Origin: Arthrobacter sp. SLBN-100
Lineage (GTDB): Bacteria; Actinomycetota; Actinomycetes; Actinomycetales; Micrococcaceae
Direction: 5' to 3'
Assembly (NCBI RefSeq): GCF_006715305.1
Contig: NZ_VFMY01000001.1
Coordinates: forward strand, 930,001 to 994,000
DNA length: 64,000 bases
The notes beneath the pieces are model-generated. The model was not told where the DNA came from and ran no database searches. It was given only the letters and a program-made list of their open reading frames with translations. Below, in pieces: positions 15,218 to 24,169 of this stretch (position 1 is the first letter of the stretch; each line of letters opens with the position of its first letter). The position numbers were made by a program, and so were the translations under genes.

Positions 15218-16609
15218 CTAGAGCTGGACCTCCCGGCGGTCCAGCACCACCTGCTGCACATCCAGGTAGCCCGACTGGAAGCCGGCCCGGGAGTAGCAGA
15301 GGTAGAACAGCCACATCCGCTGGAACACCGCATCAAAGCCCAGCTCCCCCACCGCCTGCGAGCGCGCAAGGAACCGTTCCTCCCACAGCCGCAGGGTGGC
15401 CGCGTAGTGGTCCCCCATGCCCGTCCGCTCGCGCACGCGCAACGTGGTGTGCTGCTGGGTGACGCTCTCGATGGCCCGGACGGAGGGCAGGAAGCCGCCG
15501 GGGAAGATGTACTTGTGCACCCAGGTGTAGGCGTTCCGGGTGGCCAGCATCCGGCCGTGTGGCATGGTGATCGCCTGGATGGCCACCTTCCCGCCGGGCG
15601 CCAGGACACGGTCGATGGTCTGGAAGTAGATGGGCCAGTATTCGTAGCCGACGGCCTCGACCATCTCTACGGACACCACAGCGTCGTACTCGCCTTCCAC
15701 CGCGCGATAGTCCTGGAGCGCCACCGTCACCCGGTCGGCGTAACCCGCCGCAGCGATCCGCTCCTGCGCGAGTGCCTGCTGCTCGCTGGAGAGGGTGACA
15801 CTGTAGACAGTCGCCCCGCGCGCTGCTGCCCTCAGTGCCAGCTCACCCCAGCCGGTGCCGATTTCCAGCAGCCGGGTGCCTTCACCCACACCGGCCTTGT
15901 CCAGCAGCCTGTCGATTTTTGCCCGCTGCGCCGCCGCCAGCGCCTCCCACCCCACGGACCCCAGCTGTCCTGCCTCAGCCGGAAACAGGGCCGACGAGTA
16001 GCTCATCGTGGAGTCGAGAAAGTTCGAGAACAGGCTGTTGGAGAGGTCGTAGTGCCGCGAGATGTTGCTCCGCGTGTTCGCCTCGGCGTTCCTTTCCTGC
16101 CGGGGCGTGCGCGGCAGGTACAGGGCCCGCAGTTTCTGCAGCGGCGCGGGGATCAGCGTGTCCACCGAGGCGGCAAATACTTCGAGGACGCCGGCCAGGT
16201 TGCTCGCTTCCCAGTCCCCCGCCATGAAGGACTCCCCCAGCCCGATCAGGCCGTTGTCACCGATCCGGGCTTCGAACGCCTGGGGCCGGACCATCACCAT
16301 CACCGGGGCGTCAGGCCCGCCGTTGCCCAGGACTATGCCGTCCGGGTACTCAACGCGCAGGGGCAGTCGCTTTACGGCCCCCTTGAAGAGGAGGCCTGCG
16401 GCCTTGCCTGCCACAACAGCTTTGGCGCCCGACGGCGGCTGCGCAACTTCCGGCCATACGTCGGCGTCGATGGTGGCGGGCGACGCCGGCACTCCCGTCG
16501 CCGTCCAGGCTGCGGCATAGTGCGGTGGGGCGTGGTCCGAAACCTTGCCTCCAGCGTTGTGTTCCCTGACAGGAGCTGCAGCCGTTTCGTTGTGATCAAT
16601 CAGTGTCAT
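15218..16609 (-). CDS. Cyclopropane/methyl-branched fatty acid synthase, UfaA1-like
   Basis: 463 residues from the ATG at 16609, which overlaps the DUF1365 stop (ATGA). The SAM-binding motif is LLEIGTGWGELAL. Other family landmarks are NISRHYDLSNSLFSNFLD, SVEMVEAVGYEYWPIYF and the C-terminal FYLCYSRAGFQSGYLDVQQVVL, where the Cys matches the conserved bicarbonate/active-site cysteine of CFA synthases. It transfers a methylene or methyl group from SAM to membrane unsaturated acyl chains. Third gene of an operon matching M. tuberculosis Rv0449c-Rv0448c-Rv0447c, where Rv0447c (UfaA1) has been linked to tuberculostearate synthesis. The exact product here is not known. Confidence 0.88.
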   Translation of the reverse strand: MTLIDHNETAAAPVREHNAGGKVSDHAPPHYAAAWTATGVPASPATIDADVWPEVAQPPSGAKAVVAGKAAGLLFKGAVKRLPLRVEYPDGIVLGNGGPDAPVMVMVRPQAFEARIGDNGLIGLGESFMAGDWEASNLAGVLEVFAASVDTLIPAPLQKLRALYLPRTPRQERNAEANTRSNISRHYDLSNSLFSNFLDSTMSYSSALFPAEAGQLGSVGWEALAAAQRAKIDRLLDKAGVGEGTRLLEIGTGWGELALRAAARGATVYSVTLSSEQQALAQERIAAAGYADRVTVALQDYRAVEGEYDAVVSVEMVEAVGYEYWPIYFQTIDRVLAPGGKVAIQAITMPHGRMLATRNAYTWVHKYIFPGGFLPSVRAIESVTQQHTTLRVRERTGMGDHYAATLRLWEERFLARSQAVGELGFDAVFQRMWLFYLCYSRAGFQSGYLDVQQVVLDRREVQL

Positions 16610-17331
16610 TGAACTGCCTCCTGTGAGGGGTGGTGTGGCCGGGCGATGACGGGCAGGCGCCTTGCCCAGAGGGTAATGCCCTGTATCCGGATGAGGGCGG
16701 ACACCAGCAGCGGCGCGGCCGGAACTGTGAACGCCGCAGCCAGGATGTTCCGCAGGGTGGCGGGCCGCCGCTTGCCGTCCACGGTCGCGATGAACGGCCG
16801 GTGGCCTTCGCGCTCCAGGACGATGGACACGGCCAGCCGCTCCCCCGGTGCAGGCAGCTTCATCCGGTATTGCCCGTCCACGTCGTTGAAGGGTGAAACG
16901 TAGAACGCCTTGGGAACGGAGGCACGCCCGGACGGGTCCGTCCTGAGGAGGTAGCAGTGCCGCTCGCCGTAAGTGTTGTGGACTTCGGCAACCACGGACC
17001 CCAGTCCGCCGTCCGCCCGGTGGCACCAGAACAAAGTGAGCGGATTGAAAACATAACCGAAGACCCTGGCGCTGGTCAGCATGTGGATAGGGCCGCCGTC
17101 GGGCTCTATCCCCTGCGTGCGCAGGTACCGCTCCACGTTGCTGCGGATGGTTGCGTCCGGATCGCCCAGATGGTCCCCGGCCCGGAACACGGCCAATGGC
17201 CGCAGCAGGAACGGGAGCCGCGGGAGCTCATCAACGTCGAGGAACCAGCTGTAGCTGCGGTACGTGAACGAGTTCTTCAAGGGGGTGTGCCGCACGTGGG
17301 AAATCGAGGTGCGGTAAATGGTGGCACTCAT
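16606..17331 (-). CDS. DUF1365 family protein
   Basis: 241 residues. DUF1365 is recognised from MSATIYRTSISHVRHTPLKNSF, the run FLDVDELPRLP, SARVFGYVFNPLTLFWCHRADG, and AFYVSPFNDVDGQYRM. The biochemical role of the family is not established, but it is nearly always encoded between an FAD-dependent oxidoreductase of the COG2907 type and a cyclopropane synthase, as here. It overlaps both neighbours by four bases (ATGA at each junction), so the three proteins are probably made together for one lipid modification. Confidence 0.88.
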   Translation of the reverse strand: MSATIYRTSISHVRHTPLKNSFTYRSYSWFLDVDELPRLPFLLRPLAVFRAGDHLGDPDATIRSNVERYLRTQGIEPDGGPIHMLTSARVFGYVFNPLTLFWCHRADGGLGSVVAEVHNTYGERHCYLLRTDPSGRASVPKAFYVSPFNDVDGQYRMKLPAPGERLAVSIVLEREGHRPFIATVDGKRRPATLRNILAAAFTVPAAPLLVSALIRIQGITLWARRLPVIARPHHPSQEAVQ

Positions 17332-18728
17332 GAAGGATCCGCGGCGGCGGCAAGCTCCCGCTCTCCGTCCTCGGATAAGCCGGGCCCGTCAATGGGCAGG
17401 ACGGGAGCCCATTGCCGGCCAAGCTTCTCGGCGGCACGGACGCCCGAAAGTGCGCCATCTTCATGGAACCCCCAGCCCAGGTAGGCACCCGCATAGGCGA
17501 TACGGGAGTCGCTGAGTGCGGCGATTGCCTGCTGGGCCCGCACCGATTCCGGTGTGTACTGGGGGTGCTCGTAGACCATCCGCTCCAGCACTGCGTCATC
17601 GGAGATGAGTCCGGACTCCCCCAGGCTCACCAGGTAGCGCTTGCCGTCCACAGGGCTCAACCGCTGCAGGCGGGTCAGGTCGTAGCTGACCAGGACCTTG
17701 TCCGGACGGGCTTCACAGGACGGAAGCCGGTAGTTCCAGGATGCCTTGGCGTTGTCAGCGGTGGGCAGGACGGCAGGATCGCGGTGGAACACGGTGTGGT
17801 TGACGGAATACGGCATCCCGCCGAGTGCCTCCTTTTCATCCGGCGTGGCATCGGCCAGGAATCCGAGCGCCTGGGCCGGATGGGTGGCAATGACAACGGC
17901 CTCGAAATCCTCCACGCCCGCTTCCGTCACCAGTTCGATCCCCAGTACGTTCCGGCGGATGCCGATGACAGGGGTGTTGAGCCGGACATCCGGCAGGGTG
18001 GCCGCCAGCTTCTCCACGTACCGTGCGGAGCCGCCGGTCACCGTCCGCCACTGCGGAGAACCCTTAACGTCCAGCAATCCGTGGTGGCCAAGGAACGTGA
18101 AGAGGTAGCGGGCGGGGTAGGCCAAGGCCGTGGTGGGGTCGCAGGACCAGACGGCGCTCACCACAGGGGTCATAAAGTGGGAGACGAAGTAGGGGCTGAA
18201 GTTTTCACGCTGAAGGAACTCACCCAGGGTCACCTCGGGAACTGCCCCGTCCGGGCTGGCCGCGGAAACGGGGGCCATGTTCAGCAGTGCGCGGGCTTTC
18301 CGGTAGAAGCGGGTGACCTCCAGCAGCATCAGGAGATAGCGGCCCCGCAGCAGGCTGGAGGGGCGGGCGATGATTCCGCGGGCACCGTCGCGGGCGCCGG
18401 CGTATTCCAGGCCGCAGCCGTCGCAGCGGATGGACATGCTCATTTCGGAGGCCTGCGTTTCCACCCCCAGCTCGGCAAAAAGCCGCAGCAGCGTCGGGTA
18501 GGTCCGCTCGTTATGGACGATGAAGCCGGTGTCCACACCCAGCACCGAGCCGTCCGGTTGCGGCATGTCATGGGTGTGGGCGTGCCCGCCCAGCCGCGAA
18601 TCCGCCTCGAAAAGGGTCACGTCGTCCTGCCGGTTGAGGACATAGGCGGCCGTGAGGCCCGCGACGCCGCTGCCGATGACGGCCACCCGCCGTCGTCCGC
18701 CGCCGCTTACTGCTGGGTCAGGTGACAA
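17328..18728 (-). CDS. FAD-dependent oxidoreductase (COG2907-like), lipid-modification operon
   Basis: 466 residues from a TTG at 18728, which follows an AGGAG site at 6-base spacing; the frame is open to 18797 but no better start is seen. The Rossmann dinucleotide motif VAVIGSGVAGLTAAYVL at the N-terminus is followed by the amine-oxidase-like FEADSRLGGHAHTH. The C-terminus has the second FAD contact IAYAGAYLGWGFHEDGALSG. First gene of the FAD-DUF1365-CFA operon and counterpart of M. tuberculosis Rv0449c. It probably desaturates or reduces an acyl intermediate; this is an inference. A divergent LysR gene starts 125 bp away and may control it. Confidence 0.85.
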   Translation of the reverse strand: MSPDPAVSGGGRRRVAVIGSGVAGLTAAYVLNRQDDVTLFEADSRLGGHAHTHDMPQPDGSVLGVDTGFIVHNERTYPTLLRLFAELGVETQASEMSMSIRCDGCGLEYAGARDGARGIIARPSSLLRGRYLLMLLEVTRFYRKARALLNMAPVSAASPDGAVPEVTLGEFLQRENFSPYFVSHFMTPVVSAVWSCDPTTALAYPARYLFTFLGHHGLLDVKGSPQWRTVTGGSARYVEKLAATLPDVRLNTPVIGIRRNVLGIELVTEAGVEDFEAVVIATHPAQALGFLADATPDEKEALGGMPYSVNHTVFHRDPAVLPTADNAKASWNYRLPSCEARPDKVLVSYDLTRLQRLSPVDGKRYLVSLGESGLISDDAVLERMVYEHPQYTPESVRAQQAIAALSDSRIAYAGAYLGWGFHEDGALSGVRAAEKLGRQWAPVLPIDGPGLSEDGERELAAAADPS

Positions 18729-18853
18729 TTTATGCTCCTCTGCTGAACATTTGCCAGTGATGGGTATACAGGGGGCAATTCGCAGCGCCCGGGGCAACGG
18801 ATGGGTATGCGTTGACGCTTCTTCGCCAGGAGACGGCAGAGTACTGTGGGCTG

Positions 18854-19771
18854 GTGGTAAATCCGGTACACCTGAAGACCCTCCTGGAGGTCACGCGGCT
18901 GGGCTCGTTCGCGGCCGCCGCGGCAACGCTTGGCTACACCGCCTCGGCAGTCTCCCAACAGATGTCCGCGCTGGAACGTGACACCGGCGTGGTCCTCTTC
19001 CAGCGCTCGGCACGCAGCGTGGTGCCCACGGAAGCCGCCGTCGTGATGACCCGGCACGCCGCGAAGGTGCTCACGGACATCGAGGCGCTGATGGCCGCCG
19101 CCTCCAAAACCCAGGATTCGGCCCACCAGGAACTGCGCCTGGGAATCTTCCCCAGCCTCGCCACCTTTGTCCTGCCGCGAATTCTGAAGAATCCGACGTG
19201 GAAGAACCTGGGGATCGACCTGAAGGTCTCCGTCGCTGAACCCGGCCAGACCATCCAGGGGCTGCGCACCGGTGGGGACCTGGACCTGGCAGTGGTTTTC
19301 CAGGTAGGCCAGACCGGCTTCGCTTGGCCCAACACGATCAACAGGCAATGGATCGGCGACGACGACTTCCGCGTGGTGCTGCCCGCTGGCTGGGGGTTCC
19401 GGGCCGACGCAAAAGTGGCAGCCGACCACCTGTCCGAAATGCCCTGGATCATGCACCACCCGGGCACCAGCGACGCCATGGTCATCGAACGGCTTTTTGC
19501 CGGCTGCAACCTGCACCCCCGGGTAGTGGCCCACAGTGACGACTTCCATGCAAGCCTGGAAATGGCGGCGGCCGGGCTGGGCGCAGCACTGGTCCCCGAG
19601 CTTGCGCTGCGGAACAAGCCCGCCGGCGTGGTGGTGCTGGATGTCCCGGAAATCCGGCTGGCCCGCAACGTTTTCGCGCTGCTCATCAACGACAGGAAAA
19701 CTGCCCGGGTACAGCTGTTCGTCGACCTGCTGGCCGAAACCTTCGCCGGGATGCGCAGGGCGGTGAATTAG
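18854..19771 (+). CDS. LysR-family transcriptional regulator
   Basis: About 305 residues from a GTG at 18854; a TTG at 18812 is an alternative, and neither has an ideally spaced ribosome site. The N-terminal winged helix is typical: LKTLLEVTRLGSFAAAAATLGYTASAVSQQMSALERDTG. A periplasmic-binding-protein-like effector domain follows (about 90-295). It is divergent from the FAD oxidoreductase operon, the usual arrangement for LysR control of the neighbouring genes, so the lipid operon is the likely target. The ligand is unknown. Confidence 0.85.
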   Translation: MVNPVHLKTLLEVTRLGSFAAAAATLGYTASAVSQQMSALERDTGVVLFQRSARSVVPTEAAVVMTRHAAKVLTDIEALMAAASKTQDSAHQELRLGIFPSLATFVLPRILKNPTWKNLGIDLKVSVAEPGQTIQGLRTGGDLDLAVVFQVGQTGFAWPNTINRQWIGDDDFRVVLPAGWGFRADAKVAADHLSEMPWIMHHPGTSDAMVIERLFAGCNLHPRVVAHSDDFHASLEMAAAGLGAALVPELALRNKPAGVVVLDVPEIRLARNVFALLINDRKTARVQLFVDLLAETFAGMRRAVN

Positions 19772-19816
19772 GCCTGAACGCTGGAATGCACCGCTGTTCG
19801 GGACTATGTTGAAACT

Positions 19817-20323
19817 ATGAACAAGGTAGCGAGCCAGCACTTTGGAGAGATCGAGCTCAATCACGGCGGGGACCACAACATCGCCGTCAAGCATGAGCTG
19901 CGGGGCCATCCGCTGGAACTCGACCTGAACATCACCGCGCACGACCACTTCGACGAGGCAGCACTGCGCAAGGTGGATTACCGTTTGCGGTTCCTGCCTG
20001 AACTGGTGGACGAGGTGCGGGACATGATTGCGGAGGAGCTGGACCAGGAAGGCACCAGCCCGCAGGAATACCTGCATTTCCACTGCAATGCGCTCAAGGA
20101 TGAGCACCTGCATAAAGTTTTTGGTGTGGAGCACCGCAGTCAACTCACCAACGAAGTGTTCCTCAAAGCACTCAAGCTCGGCCACGTTGGCATCTATCCC
20201 GGCCAGCCCGAGCGCTACTTCGTCCTGGACTTCACCCTGGGCGAGCATTTCACCGATGAAGTCCTGGTGGCCTCGGCCGACGAGGACGGCGTGGTGGACG
20301 ACGAGATCGTCTGGGAGTCCTGA
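19817..20323 (+). CDS. DUF2004 family protein
   Basis: 168 residues, acidic, with no signal peptide or membrane segment. It resembles the DUF2004 family: HFGEIELNHGGDHNIAVKHELRGHPLELDLNI, then helical EELDQEGTSPQEYLHFHCNALKDEHL and the C-terminal DFTLGEHFTDEVLVASADEDG. The function of the family is not known. It stands alone, 45 bp after the LysR gene, and converges on metE across two hairpins that probably end both transcripts. Confidence 0.7.
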   Translation: MNKVASQHFGEIELNHGGDHNIAVKHELRGHPLELDLNITAHDHFDEAALRKVDYRLRFLPELVDEVRDMIAEELDQEGTSPQEYLHFHCNALKDEHLHKVFGVEHRSQLTNEVFLKALKLGHVGIYPGQPERYFVLDFTLGEHFTDEVLVASADEDGVVDDEIVWES

Positions 20324-20344
20324 CGCGGGATTCATTTAAACCAA

Positions 20345-20376
20345 AACGGTGGCTGAGCAGACGCTCAACCACCGTT
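20345..20376. terminator. Hairpin between DUF2004 gene and metE
   Basis: AACGGTGGCTGAGC and GCTCAACCACCGTT pair with one mismatch around an AGAC loop. It lies downstream of both convergent genes, so it may work as a terminator, although no T-run follows on either strand. Confidence 0.4.
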
Positions 20377-20379
20377 CCT

Positions 20380-20423
20380 GGTTTCGACAGGCTCAACCAC
20401 CGGTGGTTGAGCCTGTCGAAACC
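20380..20423. repeat. Perfect 44-bp palindrome, REP-like element
   Basis: The half GGTTTCGACAGG...CCACC (20380-20401) is repeated exactly in reverse complement at 20402-20423 with no spacer. The preceding hairpin shares its CTCAACCACC part. The word TTCGACAGGCTCAACCACC looks like a dispersed intergenic repeat common in this group of bacteria. It is probably a bidirectional terminator or REP element between convergent genes. Confidence 0.65.
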
Positions 20424-20435
20424 CTTGCCGTTGTT

Positions 20436-22766
20436 TTACTTGGCAGCTTCCAGCAGGCCGGCGCGGACGGCCTTGGTGGCCTCGACCAGGTTCCGCAGTG
20501 ATTCCTCGGTCTCGGTGTAACCGCGGGTCTTGAGGCCGCAGTCCGGGTTGACCCAGAGCTGGCGGGACGGAACGTGCTTCACGGCGGTGCTGAGCAGTTC
20601 AGTGACTTCCCCGGTGCCGGGAACGCGCGGCGAGTGGATGTCGTAGACACCCGGACCAACGCCGCGGCCGAAGCCATGGGACTCGAGGTCGTGCACAACC
20701 TCCATGCGGGACCGGGCAGCCTCGATGGAGGTCACGTCGGCGTCCAGGCCATCGATGGCGTCGATGATCACACCGAACTCGGAGTAGCAGAGGTGGGTGT
20801 GGATCTGGGTTGCGTCGGCAGCACCGGCGGTGGCCAGGCGGAAGGAGTCCACGGACCACTTCAGGTAGTCGGCGTGATCGGCCTTGCGCAGCGGGAGGAG
20901 TTCGCGCAGCGCGGGCTCGTCAACCTGGATGACCTTGATGCCGGCGGCTTCGAGGTCGGCGATCTCGTCGCGCAGGGCCAGGCCAACCTGGTTGGCGGTC
21001 TCGCCCAGCGGCTGGTCGTCGCGGACGAAAGACCAAGCCAGGATGGTGACCGGACCGGTGAGCATGCCCTTCATCGGCTTGCTGGTCAGCGACTGCGCGT
21101 ACCTGGCCCACTCCACCGTGATGGGAGCGCTGCGCGTCACGTCGCCCCACAGGATGGACGGACGCGTGCAGCGCGAACCATAAGACTGGACCCAGCCGTG
21201 GTCGGTGACGTCGAAGCCTTCGAGGTTCTCGGCGAAGTACTGCACCATGTCGTTGCGCTCGGGCTCGCCGTGGACCAGGACGTCGTAGCCCAGCTCTTCC
21301 TGCAGGTCCACAACGCGCTTGATCTCGTCCTTCATGAGCTTTTCGTACTGCTCGTTGGTGAGATCGCCCTTGTTGTTGCGGGCGCGGGCCGAACGGATCT
21401 CCGAGGTCTGCGGGAAGGAACCGATGGTGGTGGTGGGCAGCGGCGGGAGGTGCAGCGCCTCTTCCTGGGCAGCTTCGCGGACAGAGTACTCGGAACGGGA
21501 GAAGTCGGCGGCGGTCAGGGCTTCGGTGCGGGCCCGGACGTCTGAACGGCGGACGCCTTCTGCGGTGGCGCGTGAGGCGATCACTGCTGTTGCTTCCTCG
21601 ATGGCAGCCTTGGCGGCAGCAGGATCGGCCAGGTAGGACGCGAGGGTGGTGACCTCAACGGCCTTCTGGTCCGAGAACGCGAGCCAGCTGCGGAGCTGCT
21701 CGGAAAGCTGCGTCTCCTCGGCAACGTCGTGCGGAACGTGCTGGGTGGAGGTGGAGGTGGAGACCGCGAGCTTGCCGGCGGCTGCCTTCGATGCGTCCAG
21801 CTTCGCAGCGGAAGCGGCGAGGTCGTTGCGCCAGATGTTGTGGCCGTCCACGACGCCGGCAACCAGGGTTTTGTTGCCCAGGCCCGCCAGGGCGGCTGGG
21901 GACGGAACGGCGCCCTTGAAGACGTCGATGTGCAGGGCGTCGATGTTGGTGGCGGCGAGGGTGCCGAGCTGGGCGTCGAGCGAGCCGTACGGGGTGGAGA
22001 CGAGGATCTGCGGGCGGCTTGCCGCAGCGGTAAGGACCTCATAGGCGCGGGCAACGGCTGCTTCGATTTCGGCGGCCGGGGTGTCCTGGTCAACCACAAG
22101 TGCCGGCTCGTCGAGCTGGACCCAGCTGGCTCCGGCGGCGGCGAGCTTCTCGAGGAGCTGGACGTAGACGGGCAGGATGTCCTCGAGGCGGGACAGCGGG
22201 GCGAAGCCGGCGGGGGCGTCGTCGGAGGCCTTGGAGAGCAGCAGGTAGGTGACCGGGCCAACGAGGTAGGGGCGGGTCTCGATGCCGTTGGCCAGGGCGA
22301 AGGCGAACTCGTCGACCTTGGCGGTGGACGCGAGGGTGAACTCGGTCTCCGGGCCGATTTCCGGCACCAGGTAGTGGTAGTTGGTGTCGAACCACTTGGT
22401 CATTTCCAGCGGCTGCTGTTCCTTGTTGCCGCGGGCCAGCGTGAAGTAGCCGTCGACGTCGAGCTGTCCCTCCGCGTTGAGGAGCTGGCCGAAGCGGGCC
22501 GGTACTGCGCCGAGGTGCGCGGTGGTGTCCAGGACCTGGTCGTAGTAGGAGAAGGTGCCAGGCACGGCAGCGGCTTCGGTCAGGCCGAGCTCCTGCAGGC
22601 GCTTGGCGATGGTGAGCTGGATGTCCCTCGCGGCTGCGTCCAGTGCGGCGGCGTCGATCTTGCCGGCCCAGTAGGCCTCGACGGCCTTCTTAAGCTCGCG
22701 CCGGCGGCCGATGCGGGGGTAGCCCAGGAGTGAGGCGGACGGGAATGGCGTGTTGTTTTTAGACAT
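20436..22766 (-). CDS. metE: Cobalamin-independent methionine synthase
   Basis: 776 residues, normal length for MetE; the AGAGGAA site upstream supports the ATG at 22766. It transfers the methyl group of 5-methyltetrahydropteroyl-triglutamate to homocysteine to make methionine. The N-terminal GYPRIGRRRELKKAVEAYW and the C-terminal catalytic barrel are intact, with zinc ligands in HTHLCYSEF and NPDCGLKTR. It is downstream of metF by 85 bp on the same strand, so MetF product feeds directly into MetE. No cobalamin riboswitch was recognised upstream. Confidence 0.97.
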   Translation of the reverse strand: MSKNNTPFPSASLLGYPRIGRRRELKKAVEAYWAGKIDAAALDAAARDIQLTIAKRLQELGLTEAAAVPGTFSYYDQVLDTTAHLGAVPARFGQLLNAEGQLDVDGYFTLARGNKEQQPLEMTKWFDTNYHYLVPEIGPETEFTLASTAKVDEFAFALANGIETRPYLVGPVTYLLLSKASDDAPAGFAPLSRLEDILPVYVQLLEKLAAAGASWVQLDEPALVVDQDTPAAEIEAAVARAYEVLTAAASRPQILVSTPYGSLDAQLGTLAATNIDALHIDVFKGAVPSPAALAGLGNKTLVAGVVDGHNIWRNDLAASAAKLDASKAAAGKLAVSTSTSTQHVPHDVAEETQLSEQLRSWLAFSDQKAVEVTTLASYLADPAAAKAAIEEATAVIASRATAEGVRRSDVRARTEALTAADFSRSEYSVREAAQEEALHLPPLPTTTIGSFPQTSEIRSARARNNKGDLTNEQYEKLMKDEIKRVVDLQEELGYDVLVHGEPERNDMVQYFAENLEGFDVTDHGWVQSYGSRCTRPSILWGDVTRSAPITVEWARYAQSLTSKPMKGMLTGPVTILAWSFVRDDQPLGETANQVGLALRDEIADLEAAGIKVIQVDEPALRELLPLRKADHADYLKWSVDSFRLATAGAADATQIHTHLCYSEFGVIIDAIDGLDADVTSIEAARSRMEVVHDLESHGFGRGVGPGVYDIHSPRVPGTGEVTELLSTAVKHVPSRQLWVNPDCGLKTRGYTETEESLRNLVEATKAVRAGLLEAAK

Positions 22767-22851
22767 GGCAAATTCCTCTGATAGGAGCTGGGTCTGAAAG
22801 TGGGGGCTCTAAAGCCGGGGTCTATAGCTGCGCGCGTGTTTGGCGGAATGT

Positions 22852-23817
22852 TCAGCTGGCGAGCTGGCGCCGGACGAGGGCATCGCGCCGGATGCCTGAA
22901 CGGGAGTGCCGCGGAAGTGCCAGCTTGTCCAGCACCTCCAGCGCGCTCTGGTGCTCGTTGAAGGTGTAGAGGTGGATACCGGGCGCGCCGGCATCAAGGG
23001 CTGCGTTGGCCAGGTCCACGGTGGCATCGACGCCGATATGGAGGCGTTCGATGTCGTTGTCCGCGCCGGCCAGGCGTTCCATCAGTTCGGGAGCGGGCTC
23101 CACTCCCGCCAGTTCGCCCAGCCGGTTGAGCCGGCGGAGGCTGGTGAGCGGCATAACGCCGGGAATGATGGGGATGGTGACCCCGGCACGGCGTGCCCTG
23201 GCGAGGAGATCCGCGTATTGCCCGCTGTGGAAAAACACCTGCGTGATGGCGAAGTCCGCGCCGGACCGCTGCTTGGCGAGCAGCACCTCGACATCGTGCT
23301 CCTCGCTCGGCGATTCGGGATGACGGGTGGGGTACGCCGCCACGCCAACCGCAATCTTGCCCGCGCACAGCAGCGCCGAACGGCGCTGCTCCACCCGGCG
23401 GATGAGTTCGATCAGGTCCTGGGCGTACCGGAGGGCCCCGGAAACAGGTTCGCCGCCGTCCTTGGGAAGATCGCCCCGCAGCGCCAGGATGCCGCGCACA
23501 CCGGTGTCCAGCAGTTCACCGATGATCCCCGCCAGTTCCTGGGGCGTGTTGCCAACGCAGGTCAGGTGGGCCAGCGGCCGGAGGGTGGTTTCGAGCAGGA
23601 GCCGGTTGATGAGTTCGACGGCGGTGTCCCGGTTGGAGCCGCTGGCACCATAGGTGACGGAGACGTAGTCGGGCTCCGTGGTTTCCAGTTCGCGGATGGT
23701 GGTCCAGAGCGTTTCCGCAGCTGCCGGCGAACGGGGCGGGAACAGCTCATAGGACAGCGCCACCGGGGCGGCGTCGGAGAGGTTCGGGTGTGTGTCAATA
23801 AGGCTGGGTGGCGACAT
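22852..23817 (-). CDS. metF: 5,10-methylenetetrahydrofolate reductase
   Basis: 321 residues from the ATG at 23817 (MSPPSLIDTHPNL), six bases after an AAGG; the frame is open to 23964 but the extension is not conserved-looking. The FAD/folate TIM barrel is shown by LSYELFPPRSP, EPDYVSVTYGASGSNRD, HLTCVGNTPQELAG, GILALRGDLPKDGG and FAITQVFFHSGQYADL. It reduces methylene-THF to methyl-THF, the substrate of MetE encoded next. The leader upstream carries a palindrome and a folded RNA candidate (23966-24040). Confidence 0.96.
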   Translation of the reverse strand: MSPPSLIDTHPNLSDAAPVALSYELFPPRSPAAAETLWTTIRELETTEPDYVSVTYGASGSNRDTAVELINRLLLETTLRPLAHLTCVGNTPQELAGIIGELLDTGVRGILALRGDLPKDGGEPVSGALRYAQDLIELIRRVEQRRSALLCAGKIAVGVAAYPTRHPESPSEEHDVEVLLAKQRSGADFAITQVFFHSGQYADLLARARRAGVTIPIIPGVMPLTSLRRLNRLGELAGVEPAPELMERLAGADNDIERLHIGVDATVDLANAALDAGAPGIHLYTFNEHQSALEVLDKLALPRHSRSGIRRDALVRRQLAS

Positions 23818-24169
23818 TTGCATCCTTGGCTTTGGGCCATTGGAGGCTCCCCTGCCAGGAAATGGACGGGAAGCCGGCAATGAATTGAGTTTGGGGAACA
23901 CGAAAGAACTCCACAAGGACGCAGCCGCGACTGTTACGCCTGAAATGAAGTTGTCCGTGAGCAAATGTCAGGCCCACATGGGGGCACCCACACCCTCCGC
24001 AACGGAGGATCGCTGACACGTTACCGCGGTAACTTGTATAGAACTCTAGGAGCGCCTGGAGGAGCATTCAAGTTGCGCCCCGAATTAAGACGCAGTCTTA
24101 CGCCTTGTTTCGCCACACAGCGCAATAATCTTCGCTGCCCGGCCCCTTAAAGTTGCCCAACACCCCAAG
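23818..24169. other. metF leader and promoter region
   Basis: About 350 bp. The part nearer the upstream operon has no recognised gene. The region 23966-24040 carries a possible -10, an operator-like palindrome and a structured RNA candidate described separately. A frame open from 23964 into metF is judged to be leader sequence. Confidence 0.5.
23966..24040 (-). promoter_or_regulatory. Candidate metF promoter, operator and structured leader
   Basis: On the minus strand TATACA (24040-24035) is a plausible -10. The perfect 14-bp palindrome GTTACCGCGGTAAC (24033-24020) starts 2 nt after it, where a repressor would block initiation. The transcript would then fold: TGTCAG (24018-24013) pairs with CTGACA (23971-23966), enclosing a CCTCCG/CGGAGG hairpin with 3-nt loop (23994-24008) and a second GU-rich hairpin. 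I do not recognise a known SAM, SAH, THF or cobalamin riboswitch. Confidence 0.45.

Noticed and set aside
23818..24019. Known SAM, SAH, cobalamin or THF riboswitch before metF
   Set aside because: Checked for their conserved cores by eye; none present, so only a generic structured leader is claimed.
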